In this document: piece by piece, positions 16,589 to 26,046 of the stretch
Layout: each line of letters starts with the position of its first letter
Position numbering within the stretch: the first letter of the stretch is position 1
From: Rubrivivax sp.
Lineage (GTDB): Bacteria; Pseudomonadota; Gammaproteobacteria; Burkholderiales; Burkholderiaceae_C
Reading direction: 5' to 3'
DNA length: 64,000 nt
NCBI GenBank assembly: GCA_027485165.1
Contig: JAIXRN010000069.1
Span: 1 to 64,000, forward strand
Position numbers and translations under genes: made by a program
Notes under the pieces: generated by a model
Told to the model about the DNA's origin: nothing
Database searches by the model: none
Seen by the model: the letters and a program-made list of their open reading frames with translations, nothing else

Positions 16589-19500
16589 TCAACGATTCCC
16601 CAAAGCCGCCCCGCCCATCCTACCCACGAGGCTCTGCTGCCATACATGCTCGTACAGCATCTTCGCCATCGCGTCCTTGTCGTCGGGCGTATAGGGCGGT
16701 TCCGGCAGCAAGAAGACCCGGTCGAGGATGACAGTCTCCACCTCCGCCCGCGTCTGCTCCTTCTCCGTCCACTGGTCCAGCGGCGCGATGATGCGCAGCA
16801 GCTCGGCCAGCAGCTCCCGGCTGGACTGCTTGATGCGCTCGCGCTCGGTGGCGGCCAGGGTGGTCTTCTGCATCAGGTCGAAGATGGCCAGCTCGTTCTC
16901 GCTCAGGCCCTCGCGCACGGCGCGGCGCTGCTCGTCGTCCATGCCCTTCGACAAGGCCATCAGCTTGGCGAAGATCTCCTCGATCGTCGCCCGGTCCTTG
17001 TCCATGTTGTACGCCGCCACGATCTCGCGGTACTTGACCTCGAAGTCCATGCGCGTCGGGTTCTGGGCCAGCAGCAGCGCCAGCTTGCGCTCGACCAGCT
17101 TGCGTATGTCCTCGATCGCGGTGGCCTTGTGCTTCACCTTCTTGGCGAACTCGTCGCGCAGCTTCTCCAGATCGATCTGCGACAGATCCACGGTCAAGCC
17201 CTGCGCCTGGTCGGCGCCAGGTGCGTCGGCCCTGATCGCCTCGTTGACGATCCGCTGCAACGCCTTCAGCAGGTCCGTGATGTCGGCGTCGTCGCGCTTC
17301 TCCGACAGCTTCTTGTAGATCGCCTCGATGTTGTCGTGCCGCTCGGCATACAAGTGCACCGTAGGCTCGGTCACCAGCGCCTTGAAGCGCAGGAAGATCG
17401 CCCGGGCCAGGATCTCAAATCGCTGCCGTGAGTGATCCGCGCCGGCGGGCTGATCGCCCCCTGCCGGCGTGGCGGGCTGGGATGCGGCAGCGGGGGACGC
17501 GGGGGAGTTGATGGCCTCCACTGCGTCGGCCAGTGCCGCAATGCGCGTGAAGCCCTTGGCACCGATCAGCCGGTTCGGTTCGAAGCCTCGCAGGCGCAGG
17601 AACGACTCGACTTCAGCGATGGCGTCGTCCAACGCGGCCACTCGCGCCTGCAAGGGCGCCACGATCTCAGGTGCGCCGGCGGTGTCGTCACCCAGCGCGT
17701 ACTGCGCCAGCGCGGCGCGCAGGCTGGCCAGCATGCCGTTGTAGTCCACCACCAGGCCGAAATCCTTGCCCGGGAAGCGCCGGTTGGCGCGGGCGATGGC
17801 CTGCATCAGCGTGTGTGCCTTCATTGGCTTGTCGATGTACAACGTCGACAGGCACTCCACGTCAAAGCCGGTCAGCCACATGGCGCACACCACCGCCACG
17901 CGGAAGGGGTGCTTCGGGTCCTTGTAGGCGGTCTCCACATCCACCCGCTTACCGTCGGGCGTTTCGAAGCCCTGCTTCATCAGAGCGCGGTGCGGAATGA
18001 TGTCGAAGCCCCAGCGATTGAACTCCGCCACCTCGCCCTGCGCCTCGCTGACGATCAATCCCAGGATCGTCTCGTCCAGCCACTGCGCCTGCGCCAGCAA
18101 GCGGTCGCGTTGGGCATGCAGTTGCTGGCGCAGTTCGACGTCTACGGTCGCGTCGATCTCAGCCTGCTTGTCATCGGCCGCCTGCTGCACCCTTTCAGCC
18201 TTCGCCAACCAAAGCGGCTTGACCATCGCCAGCATGCGCGCACAGGTCACCTTGTCGATGCACACCAGCATCGCCTTGCCCGCTTCCCAGCGCGCAGCGC
18301 AGTGCTCGACGAAGTCCTGCGCGATCTTCAGCAACCGGTCGTCGGCGGTGATGACCTCGTAGTCCTGGCCCAGCAGCTTCTGAAGCTTGGCCTCCTGATC
18401 AGGATCGAGGTTGGCTTTCTCGATGGCAGTCGCGATCTTCTCGTTCAGATCCTTGCGCGCCACCCCCAGCTTCTCGCCGCGGTTTTCGTAAACCAGCTTC
18501 ACCGTGGCGCCGTCTTCCTCCGACCGCTTGAAGTCGTAGCGCGAGACGTACCCGCCAAAGATGCGCTTGGTCAGGTTGTCGTTCTTGAACAGCGGCGTCC
18601 CGGTGAAGCCGATGAAGGCCGCGTTGGGCAGCGCGACGCGCATGTTGCGCGCCAAGCGGCCGGCCTGCGTGCGGTGCGCTTCGTCCGAGATCACGATGAT
18701 GTCGTCGCGCTCGCTGTAGGGCTCATCGGGCGCTACATCCTGGTTGAACTTGTGGATCAGGCTGAAGACATAGCGGTGGTTCTGGCCCAGCAGGCCCATC
18801 AGCGCCTCGCCCGACTCGGCACGCGGCGTACTGGGCGGCACCACGCCGCAGCCGACGAAAGTCTTGTAGATCTGGCTGTCCAGGTCGTTGCGGTCGGTCA
18901 TCAGCAGGAAGGTGAAGTTGCCCGGCACGGTGCGGCGAACCTTCTCAGCGAAGAACAGCATCGAGTACGACTTGCCGCTGCCCTGCGTGTGCCACACCAC
19001 GCCCAGGCGCCCCAGGTCGGGGTGCACGCGCTCTATCAACGTGATCTCTCTGGGCGTGCTGCCGCGCGGTGTGCCTTCGGCCGCATGCACCACCGCCAGC
19101 GAGGGCGAATTCGCAGCGTCGCCCATGGCCTCCACGTCCCCCGCTGACGGTTCAGCCAGCGGAATCGTCACCACCCGGTGGCGCAGCCGCTCGCCCCGCG
19201 GAAACTGCCCCTTCAGCGCTTCTTGCCGCACCACCGCAGCCACGGCACGGTTGACGCCCATCACCTGGTGGTTGCGCGCCACCACCTTGCGCACGGCACC
19301 AGCCCGGCTTTCGTCGAAGACGATGAAGTTCTCCAGCAGGTCCAGCAGCCGGCTGCGCGCCAGCATGCCGTTCAGCAGTACCTCGGCCGCCACGCTGCCC
19401 TTGTCGGTTTCCTCTAGCCGCTTCCACTCGGCGTAGTGGTCCCAGCCGCTGGTAACGGAGCCATAGCGCGCCGCGTGGCCGTTGCTCACCACGATGAAGG

Positions 19501-20104
19501 CGTTGTAGTGGAAGGCGTGGGCGATGACGTTCTCGTCCAGGTAGTCCTTGAGGTTGCCCTCGTAGGCAGCGCGCACGTTCGCGTACACCGCTTTCAGCTC
19601 GATGAACACCAACGGCAGGCCGTTGACGAAACACACCAGGTCGGCGCGGCGGTTGTAGCTGGGTGTGCGCAGGCCGGTGATCTTCAATTCGCGCACCGCC
19701 AGGAAGCGGTTGTTCAGCGGGTCGCGGAAGTCGATCACTCGCGCCTGCGTCTGGCGCATCTGCCCGGCACCGTCGCGCCATCGCACCGGCACGCCGTCGC
19801 GCAGCAGCGCATGGAAACCGCGGTTGTGCTGCACCAGAGACCGCGTGGGGTCATGCTGTGTCAGCGCCGCCACGGCGTCGTCGATGGCCGCCAGCGGCAG
19901 TTCCGGGTTCAGCCTGACCAGCGCAGCGCGCAGATCCCGCACCAGCACCACCTCGCGCGTGTCTTTACGGCCCAGCGTGCCGTCAGCGCCGAAGGTCTCG
20001 TGATTCCAGGCGTAGACACTCTCCCAGCCGAGCTCGTTTTCCAGGTGCTCGGCAAAGGTGGCCTGCACCAGGCGGTCTTCGCTGTTGATGTCGGTGTAGG
20101 CCAT
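16589..20104 (-). CDS. hsdR: Type I restriction enzyme R subunit
   Basis: 1171 residues, full length for HsdR. The N-terminal nuclease domain shows the PD-(D/E)xK elements RADLVCF and FIELKAVYANV (about residues 160-180). The motor has Walker A in HTQGSGKSYSM, Walker B VISDEAHRTQAG and motif III FTGTPL, then the second RecA lobe with AVVCAMWLTGFDVECLSTLY and QAIARANR. The long C-terminal helical part binds the methylase complex. HsdR translocates DNA and cuts it when HsdM/HsdS meet unmethylated sites. It is the last gene of the leftward operon and follows an unknown gene by 16 bases. All motifs look intact. Confidence 0.95.
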   Translation of the reverse strand: MAYTDINSEDRLVQATFAEHLENELGWESVYAWNHETFGADGTLGRKDTREVVLVRDLRAALVRLNPELPLAAIDDAVAALTQHDPTRSLVQHNRGFHALLRDGVPVRWRDGAGQMRQTQARVIDFRDPLNNRFLAVRELKITGLRTPSYNRRADLVCFVNGLPLVFIELKAVYANVRAAYEGNLKDYLDENVIAHAFHYNAFIVVSNGHAARYGSVTSGWDHYAEWKRLEETDKGSVAAEVLLNGMLARSRLLDLLENFIVFDESRAGAVRKVVARNHQVMGVNRAVAAVVRQEALKGQFPRGERLRHRVVTIPLAEPSAGDVEAMGDAANSPSLAVVHAAEGTPRGSTPREITLIERVHPDLGRLGVVWHTQGSGKSYSMLFFAEKVRRTVPGNFTFLLMTDRNDLDSQIYKTFVGCGVVPPSTPRAESGEALMGLLGQNHRYVFSLIHKFNQDVAPDEPYSERDDIIVISDEAHRTQAGRLARNMRVALPNAAFIGFTGTPLFKNDNLTKRIFGGYVSRYDFKRSEEDGATVKLVYENRGEKLGVARKDLNEKIATAIEKANLDPDQEAKLQKLLGQDYEVITADDRLLKIAQDFVEHCAARWEAGKAMLVCIDKVTCARMLAMVKPLWLAKAERVQQAADDKQAEIDATVDVELRQQLHAQRDRLLAQAQWLDETILGLIVSEAQGEVAEFNRWGFDIIPHRALMKQGFETPDGKRVDVETAYKDPKHPFRVAVVCAMWLTGFDVECLSTLYIDKPMKAHTLMQAIARANRRFPGKDFGLVVDYNGMLASLRAALAQYALGDDTAGAPEIVAPLQARVAALDDAIAEVESFLRLRGFEPNRLIGAKGFTRIAALADAVEAINSPASPAAASQPATPAGGDQPAGADHSRQRFEILARAIFLRFKALVTEPTVHLYAERHDNIEAIYKKLSEKRDDADITDLLKALQRIVNEAIRADAPGADQAQGLTVDLSQIDLEKLRDEFAKKVKHKATAIEDIRKLVERKLALLLAQNPTRMDFEVKYREIVAAYNMDKDRATIEEIFAKLMALSKGMDDEQRRAVREGLSENELAIFDLMQKTTLAATERERIKQSSRELLAELLRIIAPLDQWTEKEQTRAEVETVILDRVFLLPEPPYTPDDKDAMAKMLYEHVWQQSLVGRMGGAALGNR

Positions 20105-20120
20105 GGCTACTGCGGCGCCT

Positions 20121-20834
20121 TCAGCCCACCAAGCGATCGCGCAGCGTACTCAACCGGCGCAGATGAACCCGGGTCCCGATGGGATCCGGCACAAGGTATC
20201 GCGTGAAGACATTTCCGGTGTGCGAGATGCGGTGCAGTTCCAGCTGTTCCGATATCCGCGTGAGCGCATGGTTCAAGCTGTAGTCATGTTCAGGCCCACC
20301 GGGCTGGCGCTTCAGTGCAGAAACCACACAGCGGCAGGGTTGCAAGCGAAACGTCTTCAGCCCCTTGCGCTCCACCATCAAGTGGTCCAAGAGAATCACT
20401 TCCAGCAAACCCTCATGAGCCTTCGGCCCCTCATCGCGCAGGTGTCGAAAGTCCATGCCGCTGGGCTGGAGGTCACGAATTCTTTGCGCCTCGTGCCGGG
20501 CCTGATGCAGGACGTCGACCAAGCCCGCCCGGTCGAGAGCTGGCAGAAACTCGGCATCGCTCAGGCAACGCGTATCCACAATGGCCAGAAGCGATTGCCC
20601 GCGAGGAAGCAGTTCTCGCACCTCAACCTTGCTGAGTACCGCTCGCTGTTCCTTGTCCATCACGAAGGCGGCCCGCACGCGCAACTGAACCAGCGCGCCC
20701 GGCTTCAACAGCGGCAGCGGTGATCCATCTGACTGGGTGAGTACGCCTTTTTCACCGACGCGTGCCTGCAGCACCACATGCTCGTCAGCCTGGTCCGCCG
20801 TAAAGTCGCCAAGCGTATAGCCGCGGCCGCTCAT
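20121..20834 (-). CDS. Uncharacterised protein encoded upstream of hsdR
   Basis: 237 residues, starting at an ATG with GGAGG 6 bases upstream, so translation is credible. I do not recognise a family. The first 90 residues are beta-rich (EHVVLQARVGEKGVL, LVQLRVRAAFVMDK), and the remainder is charged and helical. There is no signal peptide or membrane segment. It sits between the AlbA/HATPase gene and hsdR on the same strand, 16 bases before hsdR, so it is most likely co-transcribed with hsdR. It could be an accessory or regulatory factor for the restriction system, or an independent insertion. The 196-base gap upstream carries repeated TGTCCTT motifs. Confidence 0.6.
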   Translation of the reverse strand: MSGRGYTLGDFTADQADEHVVLQARVGEKGVLTQSDGSPLPLLKPGALVQLRVRAAFVMDKEQRAVLSKVEVRELLPRGQSLLAIVDTRCLSDAEFLPALDRAGLVDVLHQARHEAQRIRDLQPSGMDFRHLRDEGPKAHEGLLEVILLDHLMVERKGLKTFRLQPCRCVVSALKRQPGGPEHDYSLNHALTRISEQLELHRISHTGNVFTRYLVPDPIGTRVHLRRLSTLRDRLVG

Positions 20835-20903
20835 CGCACCCCTCCCAACGTTGGTGTGTAGGCATGCAGTGCCCAGTAGGGTCTTCTTTGCATGCCGCCC
20901 GTT

Positions 20904-20956
20904 GCCTCAAGGACAAACGGATGTCGCCTCAAGGACATCAGCTTCACAGTGTCCTT
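20904..20956 (-). promoter_or_regulatory. Repeated TGTCCTT boxes upstream of the hsdR-side operon
   Basis: The 12-base sequence GCCTCAAGGACA occurs at 20904-20915 and 20926-20937, exactly 22 bases apart (two helical turns). An inverted half-site TGTCCTT follows at 20950-20956. The boxes lie in the 196-base gap upstream of the unknown gene and hsdR, where a promoter is expected. This looks like an operator cluster for a repressor; the binding protein is not identified. Confidence 0.4.
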
Positions 20957-21031
20957 TAGTTTCCGCTTTTGAATCAAGCACTTGCAGCAGGCAAGTCGAT
21001 TTCGTCCGCCGCAGTGGCACGCGATTGGAAG

Positions 21032-22696
21032 CTATCTGTCCTTTTGGTGGCCGCCCGCCGGCAAGACAAGGCTGTAGCGGCGCCAACGACGCTCGCCTGC
21101 AAAACGCACATCGCCGGCAGCCACGAGTTCATCCAAAGCCCGCTTCACCGTCTTCACCGAAAGCTCGGCGCCGACGCGGGCGTTGATCTCGGGGCTGGCC
21201 GAACCAGGGTGTCGCATCAGGTCTTCCAGGATCAGGGCGCGCAGGCGGTAGGGCTCAATGCGGGTCAGCGTCGTCAGCGTGAGCACTTTGGCACCACGCA
21301 ACAGCACCGGATCGACGAAGTACCTCAAGCCCTTGGTCCGCCCCGAGGTTTGCACCAGACCCAGCGGCAGTAGCCGACCCAGCCAGGGCTTCAGTGCATC
21401 AGCGCCAGCCACCTCGACTTGCTGACAGAGATCGATGGCCGTCAGGCCATCGGCTTGGGCCAGTATGCCCAACGTGATGCGCTCACGCTGGCTCAACTGA
21501 AAACGCTGGTCGGCGTCGTCGATCAGTGCGATGACCTGCGGCTTGACGATGCGCCGCATCACCGTCACCGTGACCGAGTCGATGCCTTCTGTAGGAACTG
21601 GCGGTGGCCGGCCACTGGAAAGCAAGCGCTCGTACATCAGGTCGAAGCCACTGCCCTCACGCTCCATCAAGCCCAGATCGTGGAAGACGCGCGCCAGGCC
21701 GTCGTTGCGGCGCCGGCTGTCGTGCAGGATGGTCTGCGGCGTCACCCCCAGCGGCAGGCGGCCTGCATTCACCACTTCCAGCCTGTCAGGGTGCAGGTTC
21801 AGGAAGATGTCGCCGCGCTGGGTGTAGGGCCGGTGTACGAGCGCGTTCACCAACAGCTCACGCAGCACCTTCTCATCGAAGGCCGGCACGCTGCGCCGAA
21901 ACAGGCCTTCGGGCAATTCGTAACTCTCGCGGAAGTCAGGCACGCCCTGCCAAACAGCGTCCACCAGTTCAACAGGCGACAAGCCGTGGTCGTCCCACAC
22001 CCACTTGTTGACCTTCGCGCCCTGCTCGTCGTACTTCAGGCACTGCACCACAGGCGCGGTGCCCAGCCGGGCGCGGTCTTGACGGCGGCCCAGCAGCAGG
22101 GCGCCCAGGTGGGTGACGGTGCCGCCGGCGGTCAGGTCGTAGTGGTCGAGCAATTCGTCGGTGGATTTTTCCTTGACCGAGTCCTTCACCCGCGCCGATG
22201 CGCGCACGGCCGCCACGAAGGCAGCGCACTTGTCCGCGTCCAGGGCGCTGCGCGCCAGCCCAGCCACGGGCAGCGATTCCCAGGGCCGCGCCGGCCGGTC
22301 GTTGAGTAAGCGTGCGATGTCGTCGCCTACCACCGGCTTGCTTTCGTCGCCGATGCGCAGCGCATAGCGGCCGTCGGCGGTGGACGCCACGCCGTGCGCA
22401 CGCGCCACGCGCAGGTCGATGAACGCACCGCCGTTGGCCGCGGTGGTCATACCCGCCGCCAGTTCGACATTGACGGTCAACTCACGCATGCGCCTGGCCA
22501 CGGTCTCGCCCAAGCCGGGCGGCAGGGTCTGCCCCGGCGGCGGCATTTCCTGGCCATCCTCGATGCCGATGAGCAGGCTGCCACCCTGCGCGTTGGCGAA
22601 GGCCACGCAGTCCAGCGCCAGTTCGGACCAGGCCGCACTCTTGCCCGTCACCTTGCGCAGCGACTTGCGGTCGAAGTGCTGGTTCTCGGGCGTCAT
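21032..22696 (-). CDS. AlbA-like DNA-binding / HATPase regulator in the R-M operon
   Basis: 554 residues. The N-terminal Schlafen/AlbA_2 domain (about 1-130) has AFANAQGGSLLIGIEDG. A middle region is followed by a divergent HATPase_c_4 domain (about 265-370) with LLVNALVHRPYTQRGD, DRLEVVNAGRLPLGV and REGSGFDLMYE. The C-terminal 150 residues look like winged helices. Such proteins are often annotated as putative transcriptional regulators and frequently sit inside type I restriction operons. The ATG is 3 bases after the hsdS stop, so it is translated with hsdM and hsdS. Whether it regulates the operon or protects DNA is unknown. Confidence 0.82.
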   Translation of the reverse strand: MTPENQHFDRKSLRKVTGKSAAWSELALDCVAFANAQGGSLLIGIEDGQEMPPPGQTLPPGLGETVARRMRELTVNVELAAGMTTAANGGAFIDLRVARAHGVASTADGRYALRIGDESKPVVGDDIARLLNDRPARPWESLPVAGLARSALDADKCAAFVAAVRASARVKDSVKEKSTDELLDHYDLTAGGTVTHLGALLLGRRQDRARLGTAPVVQCLKYDEQGAKVNKWVWDDHGLSPVELVDAVWQGVPDFRESYELPEGLFRRSVPAFDEKVLRELLVNALVHRPYTQRGDIFLNLHPDRLEVVNAGRLPLGVTPQTILHDSRRRNDGLARVFHDLGLMEREGSGFDLMYERLLSSGRPPPVPTEGIDSVTVTVMRRIVKPQVIALIDDADQRFQLSQRERITLGILAQADGLTAIDLCQQVEVAGADALKPWLGRLLPLGLVQTSGRTKGLRYFVDPVLLRGAKVLTLTTLTRIEPYRLRALILEDLMRHPGSASPEINARVGAELSVKTVKRALDELVAAGDVRFAGERRWRRYSLVLPAGGHQKDR

Positions 22697-22699
22697 GGC

Positions 22700-23755
22700 T
22701 CAGACGGTGAGTTCGCCGCTCATCAGGCGGGGCAGGAGAAGGTCGCGGGCGGTGCGGAGCTTGTCATTCATCGCCGCCAGCGTATCAATCTGCGCATGGA
22801 TCGACGTGGCTACGTCGAGGAAGCGGGCTCGCAGTTCGGCCGGTGGCGACAGCAGAGGTCGGCTGTGGGCGAAGTCACGATTGAGTCCGGGCACCGCTAC
22901 GTCGGTGCTGATGAAGTGCATGGTCTTCAGCGCGTAGTACAGGTAGAGGTCACTGGTCTGCGCATCGACGAAGTACACCGTGTCGATCGGCCAAAAATCG
23001 CGGGCACACCAGAAGACGCTGCCAACGTTGCCCTTTCTGCCGACGATGATGGCGGGACCAGGCACCATGGCCTTGTCGTGCGTGCCAACCACGCCACTGG
23101 AGGCATACACCGGAACATCCCCGCCCGCCGAACGGTCCTCTGCCTTCAGCGCCTTGCCATAACGAAGCACCACGCTGTCACCGAGCGGCTCGCACGTCCA
23201 GCCGGCTGGTACGCCGTCAACAATGGCGGAGAGTTCATGACTCGGAAACCTCAGCCGCACGAACCACTCATCGAAAAGCAGCCGCACCGAGTCTTCCAGC
23301 AGCTTAATGCGGCGGCGGTTGTTGTCGATCAGGTCGTCGTAGGCCCCGAGCACGTTCACGATGCGGAGCTGCTGCACGAGGTCCGGTGCCCGAACCTTCA
23401 ACTCGTGAAGCACGTTGCGGTCAATGCCGGGGACTGCCGCTTTGTCGCTCTGGTAGTCAGTGAGTACGTTCTTCAGGAAGTACGCGGTGAACCTCGGATC
23501 GTTGCCCTTGAAGTCGGTGACGTACAGCGCGGTGTTCAGCGGCCAGTAGCTGCGCTCAAGATAGAACACTTCTCCCAAGGTACCGTAGCGGCCGGTGACA
23601 ACGCCAGGAGCGGCGGCCTTCGCTTTGCTGTGGTGACCCGTGATCCCTGATGACGAGACCACCGGAACATCGCCATCTTCGCGATCTTGCGAAGGCAAAT
23701 CGTGACCACGTTGTAGCCGCATCAAGTCACCCAGGCGGCACTCCTGCCATGTCAT
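22700..23755 (-). CDS. hsdS: Type I restriction-modification specificity subunit S
   Basis: 351 residues, slightly short for HsdS but with both target-recognition halves. The first begins with EECRLGDLMRLQRG-like sequence (WQECRLGDLMRLQRG) and the second near residue 195 with WTCEPLGDSVVLRYGKAL. Each half is followed by the helical spacer that separates recognition domains (QQLRIVNVLGAYDDLIDNNRRRI; and the C-terminal KLRTARDLLLPRLMSGEL). It sets the bipartite DNA target recognised by the HsdM2S methylase. The ATG overlaps the hsdM stop (ATGA), so translation is coupled. The recognition sequence cannot be predicted from the protein alone. Confidence 0.93.
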   Translation of the reverse strand: MTWQECRLGDLMRLQRGHDLPSQDREDGDVPVVSSSGITGHHSKAKAAAPGVVTGRYGTLGEVFYLERSYWPLNTALYVTDFKGNDPRFTAYFLKNVLTDYQSDKAAVPGIDRNVLHELKVRAPDLVQQLRIVNVLGAYDDLIDNNRRRIKLLEDSVRLLFDEWFVRLRFPSHELSAIVDGVPAGWTCEPLGDSVVLRYGKALKAEDRSAGGDVPVYASSGVVGTHDKAMVPGPAIIVGRKGNVGSVFWCARDFWPIDTVYFVDAQTSDLYLYYALKTMHFISTDVAVPGLNRDFAHSRPLLSPPAELRARFLDVATSIHAQIDTLAAMNDKLRTARDLLLPRLMSGELTV

Positions 23756-25866
23756 GCAAGCAACTCCGCAGCGGCGGCTTGGATTCGCACCGAAAGTTGT
23801 TGTGCCGACAAGTTCAAGTCTGCCAACTCAGCGTGGATGTCTCTCATCGCCTCGGTAAAGTCGAAGTTTTCGTCGTCCACTACCGTGGCGACGCCCACGT
23901 ACCGCCCAGGTGTCAGGCTCCAGTCGGCGGCTTCAATCTCAGCTCGCATCACCGCCTTGCACAGCCCCTGCACATCACAGTAGCGCGCCTCCGGGAAGCG
24001 CTCGATCAGCCAGGCCGCATTGCGTTGGAAGTAGCACACCGCCTTCAACTGTTCGACAGCCGCCGCACGCGATTCTTCGAGTGCCTTGCGGACTCGGTTC
24101 AGTTCCCGGCCTCGGGCGGCTTCGCGTGAAGGCCAGGCCGGCCGCTCGCGGTCTTGGCGCTGGCGTTCGGCCTCGACCATCAGGCGAAGCTGCTCGCGCA
24201 CCGCCGCGTCCAGCATCACCACCAGCTGGTCCGCCTGTTCGGCTAAAGGGAGGAGTTGTCGCGCGTGGAAGTCGGTGCGCGCCGCATGCGTCTCCGCAAG
24301 CCCGGCATGGGCTGCGGCCAACGCCTGCACGTTAGCGCTCAGTTGCTCGATACCGGCCATGGCGGCATCGACACCCTGCGGAGCTTCCACCAAGTAGGGA
24401 TGCACCATCGCTACCAAGGCTCGGTAGTCATCCGCGATGGTTTGCAACGGCGCCACTGTCTCGGGTTCGCCACTGGGTCCAAAGCAGGCCTTCGCCGCTT
24501 CCACCGCGCCCTTGATGTGCTGGGCTACCAAGGCTTCGAAACGCGGGGTCTGCCCCCGATGCAGCCAGACGATGGATGTCAAGTTGGCCAGCTGCTCTGC
24601 GCTGAAGTCGTAGATCTTGCGCGTGACCTTGCGGAACACCTGCCGCGCGTCAAGCATCAGCACCGCATCGCGCCGCTCGGCAGGCTTGCCGCGGTCATAG
24701 AACCACAGCTCACACGGCACCGTGCGCGTGTAGAAGAAGTTGGGGCGGATGGCCACCATCACGTCCACATCGCCCGTTTCCACCAGCTTGCGCCGCACCT
24801 CGGCTTCGCCATGGCCGGCGCTGCTGGCTTGCGACGACATCACAAAGCCGGCGCGGCCCTTGGCCGACAAGTAGCTGTGGAAGTAGCTGATCCACAGGTA
24901 GTTGGCATTGCCCACCTTGCCGGCCTTGTTCACGCCCGGCAGGCCGAAGGGCAGCCGGCGGTCGTTCTTCACGCGGGCGGCGTCCACCTTGTCCACGTTG
25001 AAGGGCGGGTTGGCCATCATGAAATCGCAGTGGCCCCATAGCGGCCTGCCGTCGGGCAGGCGGTGCTCGTCCTGGTAGAAGGTGTTGGCATCGCGGATGT
25101 CGCCTTCCAGCCCGTGCACGGCCAGGTTCATCTTGGCCAGGCGGATGGTGGACGGCGTCTTCTCCTGGCCGTAGAAGGTGACGCGCTTCATCGTGTCCAG
25201 ACCGTCGTGCTCGATGAAGTGGCTGCTCTGCACGAACATGCCACCCGAGCCGCAGGCCAGGTCGGCCACCACACCATGGTCGGGCTCGATGAAGTTGACG
25301 ATCATCTGCACCAGCGAAGGCGGCGTGAAGAACTCGCCGTTGTCCTGCGCGCCCTGCATCGCGAACTTCATCAGGAAGTATTCGTAGATTCGGCCGAACA
25401 TGTCGCCCGAGGCTTGACGCAGCTCGTCGCGGTCGAACACGCGCAGCAGATCTTCCAGCAACCGAGCCTCGAACTGGTCGTACTCCTTGGGCAGCTGGTT
25501 CAGCAGTGGCTCGAAATCGGCTTCGATGGCGTTCATGGCGTCCACCAGGGCCTTGCCGATGTTCAGGCTGCTGGCCGACGTCATGAGGTGCGTGTAGTGC
25601 GCCTCGGGCGGCAGCATCAACGCCCGGCGGCGCTTGAAGTCGGCCTGCTTCAGTGGCCGCTTGGGCATGCGGCCGGCGTCCTGGTCGGCCTGGATGGCGG
25701 CCAGCGCAGCGTCGTAGCGGTTGGTGGCCTGGCGCAGGAAGATCACGCCCAGCACCGGCATGCAGTACTCGCTACTGGTCAGCTTGGAATTGGCGCGCAG
25801 TTGGTCCGCGGCCTCCCAGAGGCTGTCCTCGATCTTGCTCAGGTTGGTGAGGGCGGTGCTGCTCAT
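23752..25866 (-). CDS. hsdM: Type I restriction-modification methylase subunit M
   Basis: 704 residues from the ATG at 25866 (MSSTALTNLSKIEDSLW); the frame opens at a GTG at 25902. The N-terminal helical HsdM domain is followed by the adenine methylase domain with SAM-binding DLACGSGGMFVQSS and catalytic NPPFNV (N6-adenine type, group gamma). A long C-terminal helical extension (from about residue 480) is charged and probably packs on HsdS. It methylates adenines in the HsdS-defined target and blocks cleavage by HsdR. It is the first gene of the leftward operon. The 180 bases upstream separate it from the PcfJ-like gene and should carry the promoter. Confidence 0.94.
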   Translation of the reverse strand: MSSTALTNLSKIEDSLWEAADQLRANSKLTSSEYCMPVLGVIFLRQATNRYDAALAAIQADQDAGRMPKRPLKQADFKRRRALMLPPEAHYTHLMTSASSLNIGKALVDAMNAIEADFEPLLNQLPKEYDQFEARLLEDLLRVFDRDELRQASGDMFGRIYEYFLMKFAMQGAQDNGEFFTPPSLVQMIVNFIEPDHGVVADLACGSGGMFVQSSHFIEHDGLDTMKRVTFYGQEKTPSTIRLAKMNLAVHGLEGDIRDANTFYQDEHRLPDGRPLWGHCDFMMANPPFNVDKVDAARVKNDRRLPFGLPGVNKAGKVGNANYLWISYFHSYLSAKGRAGFVMSSQASSAGHGEAEVRRKLVETGDVDVMVAIRPNFFYTRTVPCELWFYDRGKPAERRDAVLMLDARQVFRKVTRKIYDFSAEQLANLTSIVWLHRGQTPRFEALVAQHIKGAVEAAKACFGPSGEPETVAPLQTIADDYRALVAMVHPYLVEAPQGVDAAMAGIEQLSANVQALAAAHAGLAETHAARTDFHARQLLPLAEQADQLVVMLDAAVREQLRLMVEAERQRQDRERPAWPSREAARGRELNRVRKALEESRAAAVEQLKAVCYFQRNAAWLIERFPEARYCDVQGLCKAVMRAEIEAADWSLTPGRYVGVATVVDDENFDFTEAMRDIHAELADLNLSAQQLSVRIQAAAAELLA

Positions 25867-26046
25867 CTGGAAACTGGTCGGTGAAGGGCAATTCTCGTTC
25901 ACCGCTTCAGCGCGTTCACCCCCGGCTTAAGCCGGCGCGCGACGCCAGCGCACGCGCCGCGTGGTGCGAATTCTTGACCTTGCCAACTGGTCGTGTGGCG
26001 CGGCGGCAGACCGAGTGCGCAATCACCACGCCACAGGCGCCGCGGC

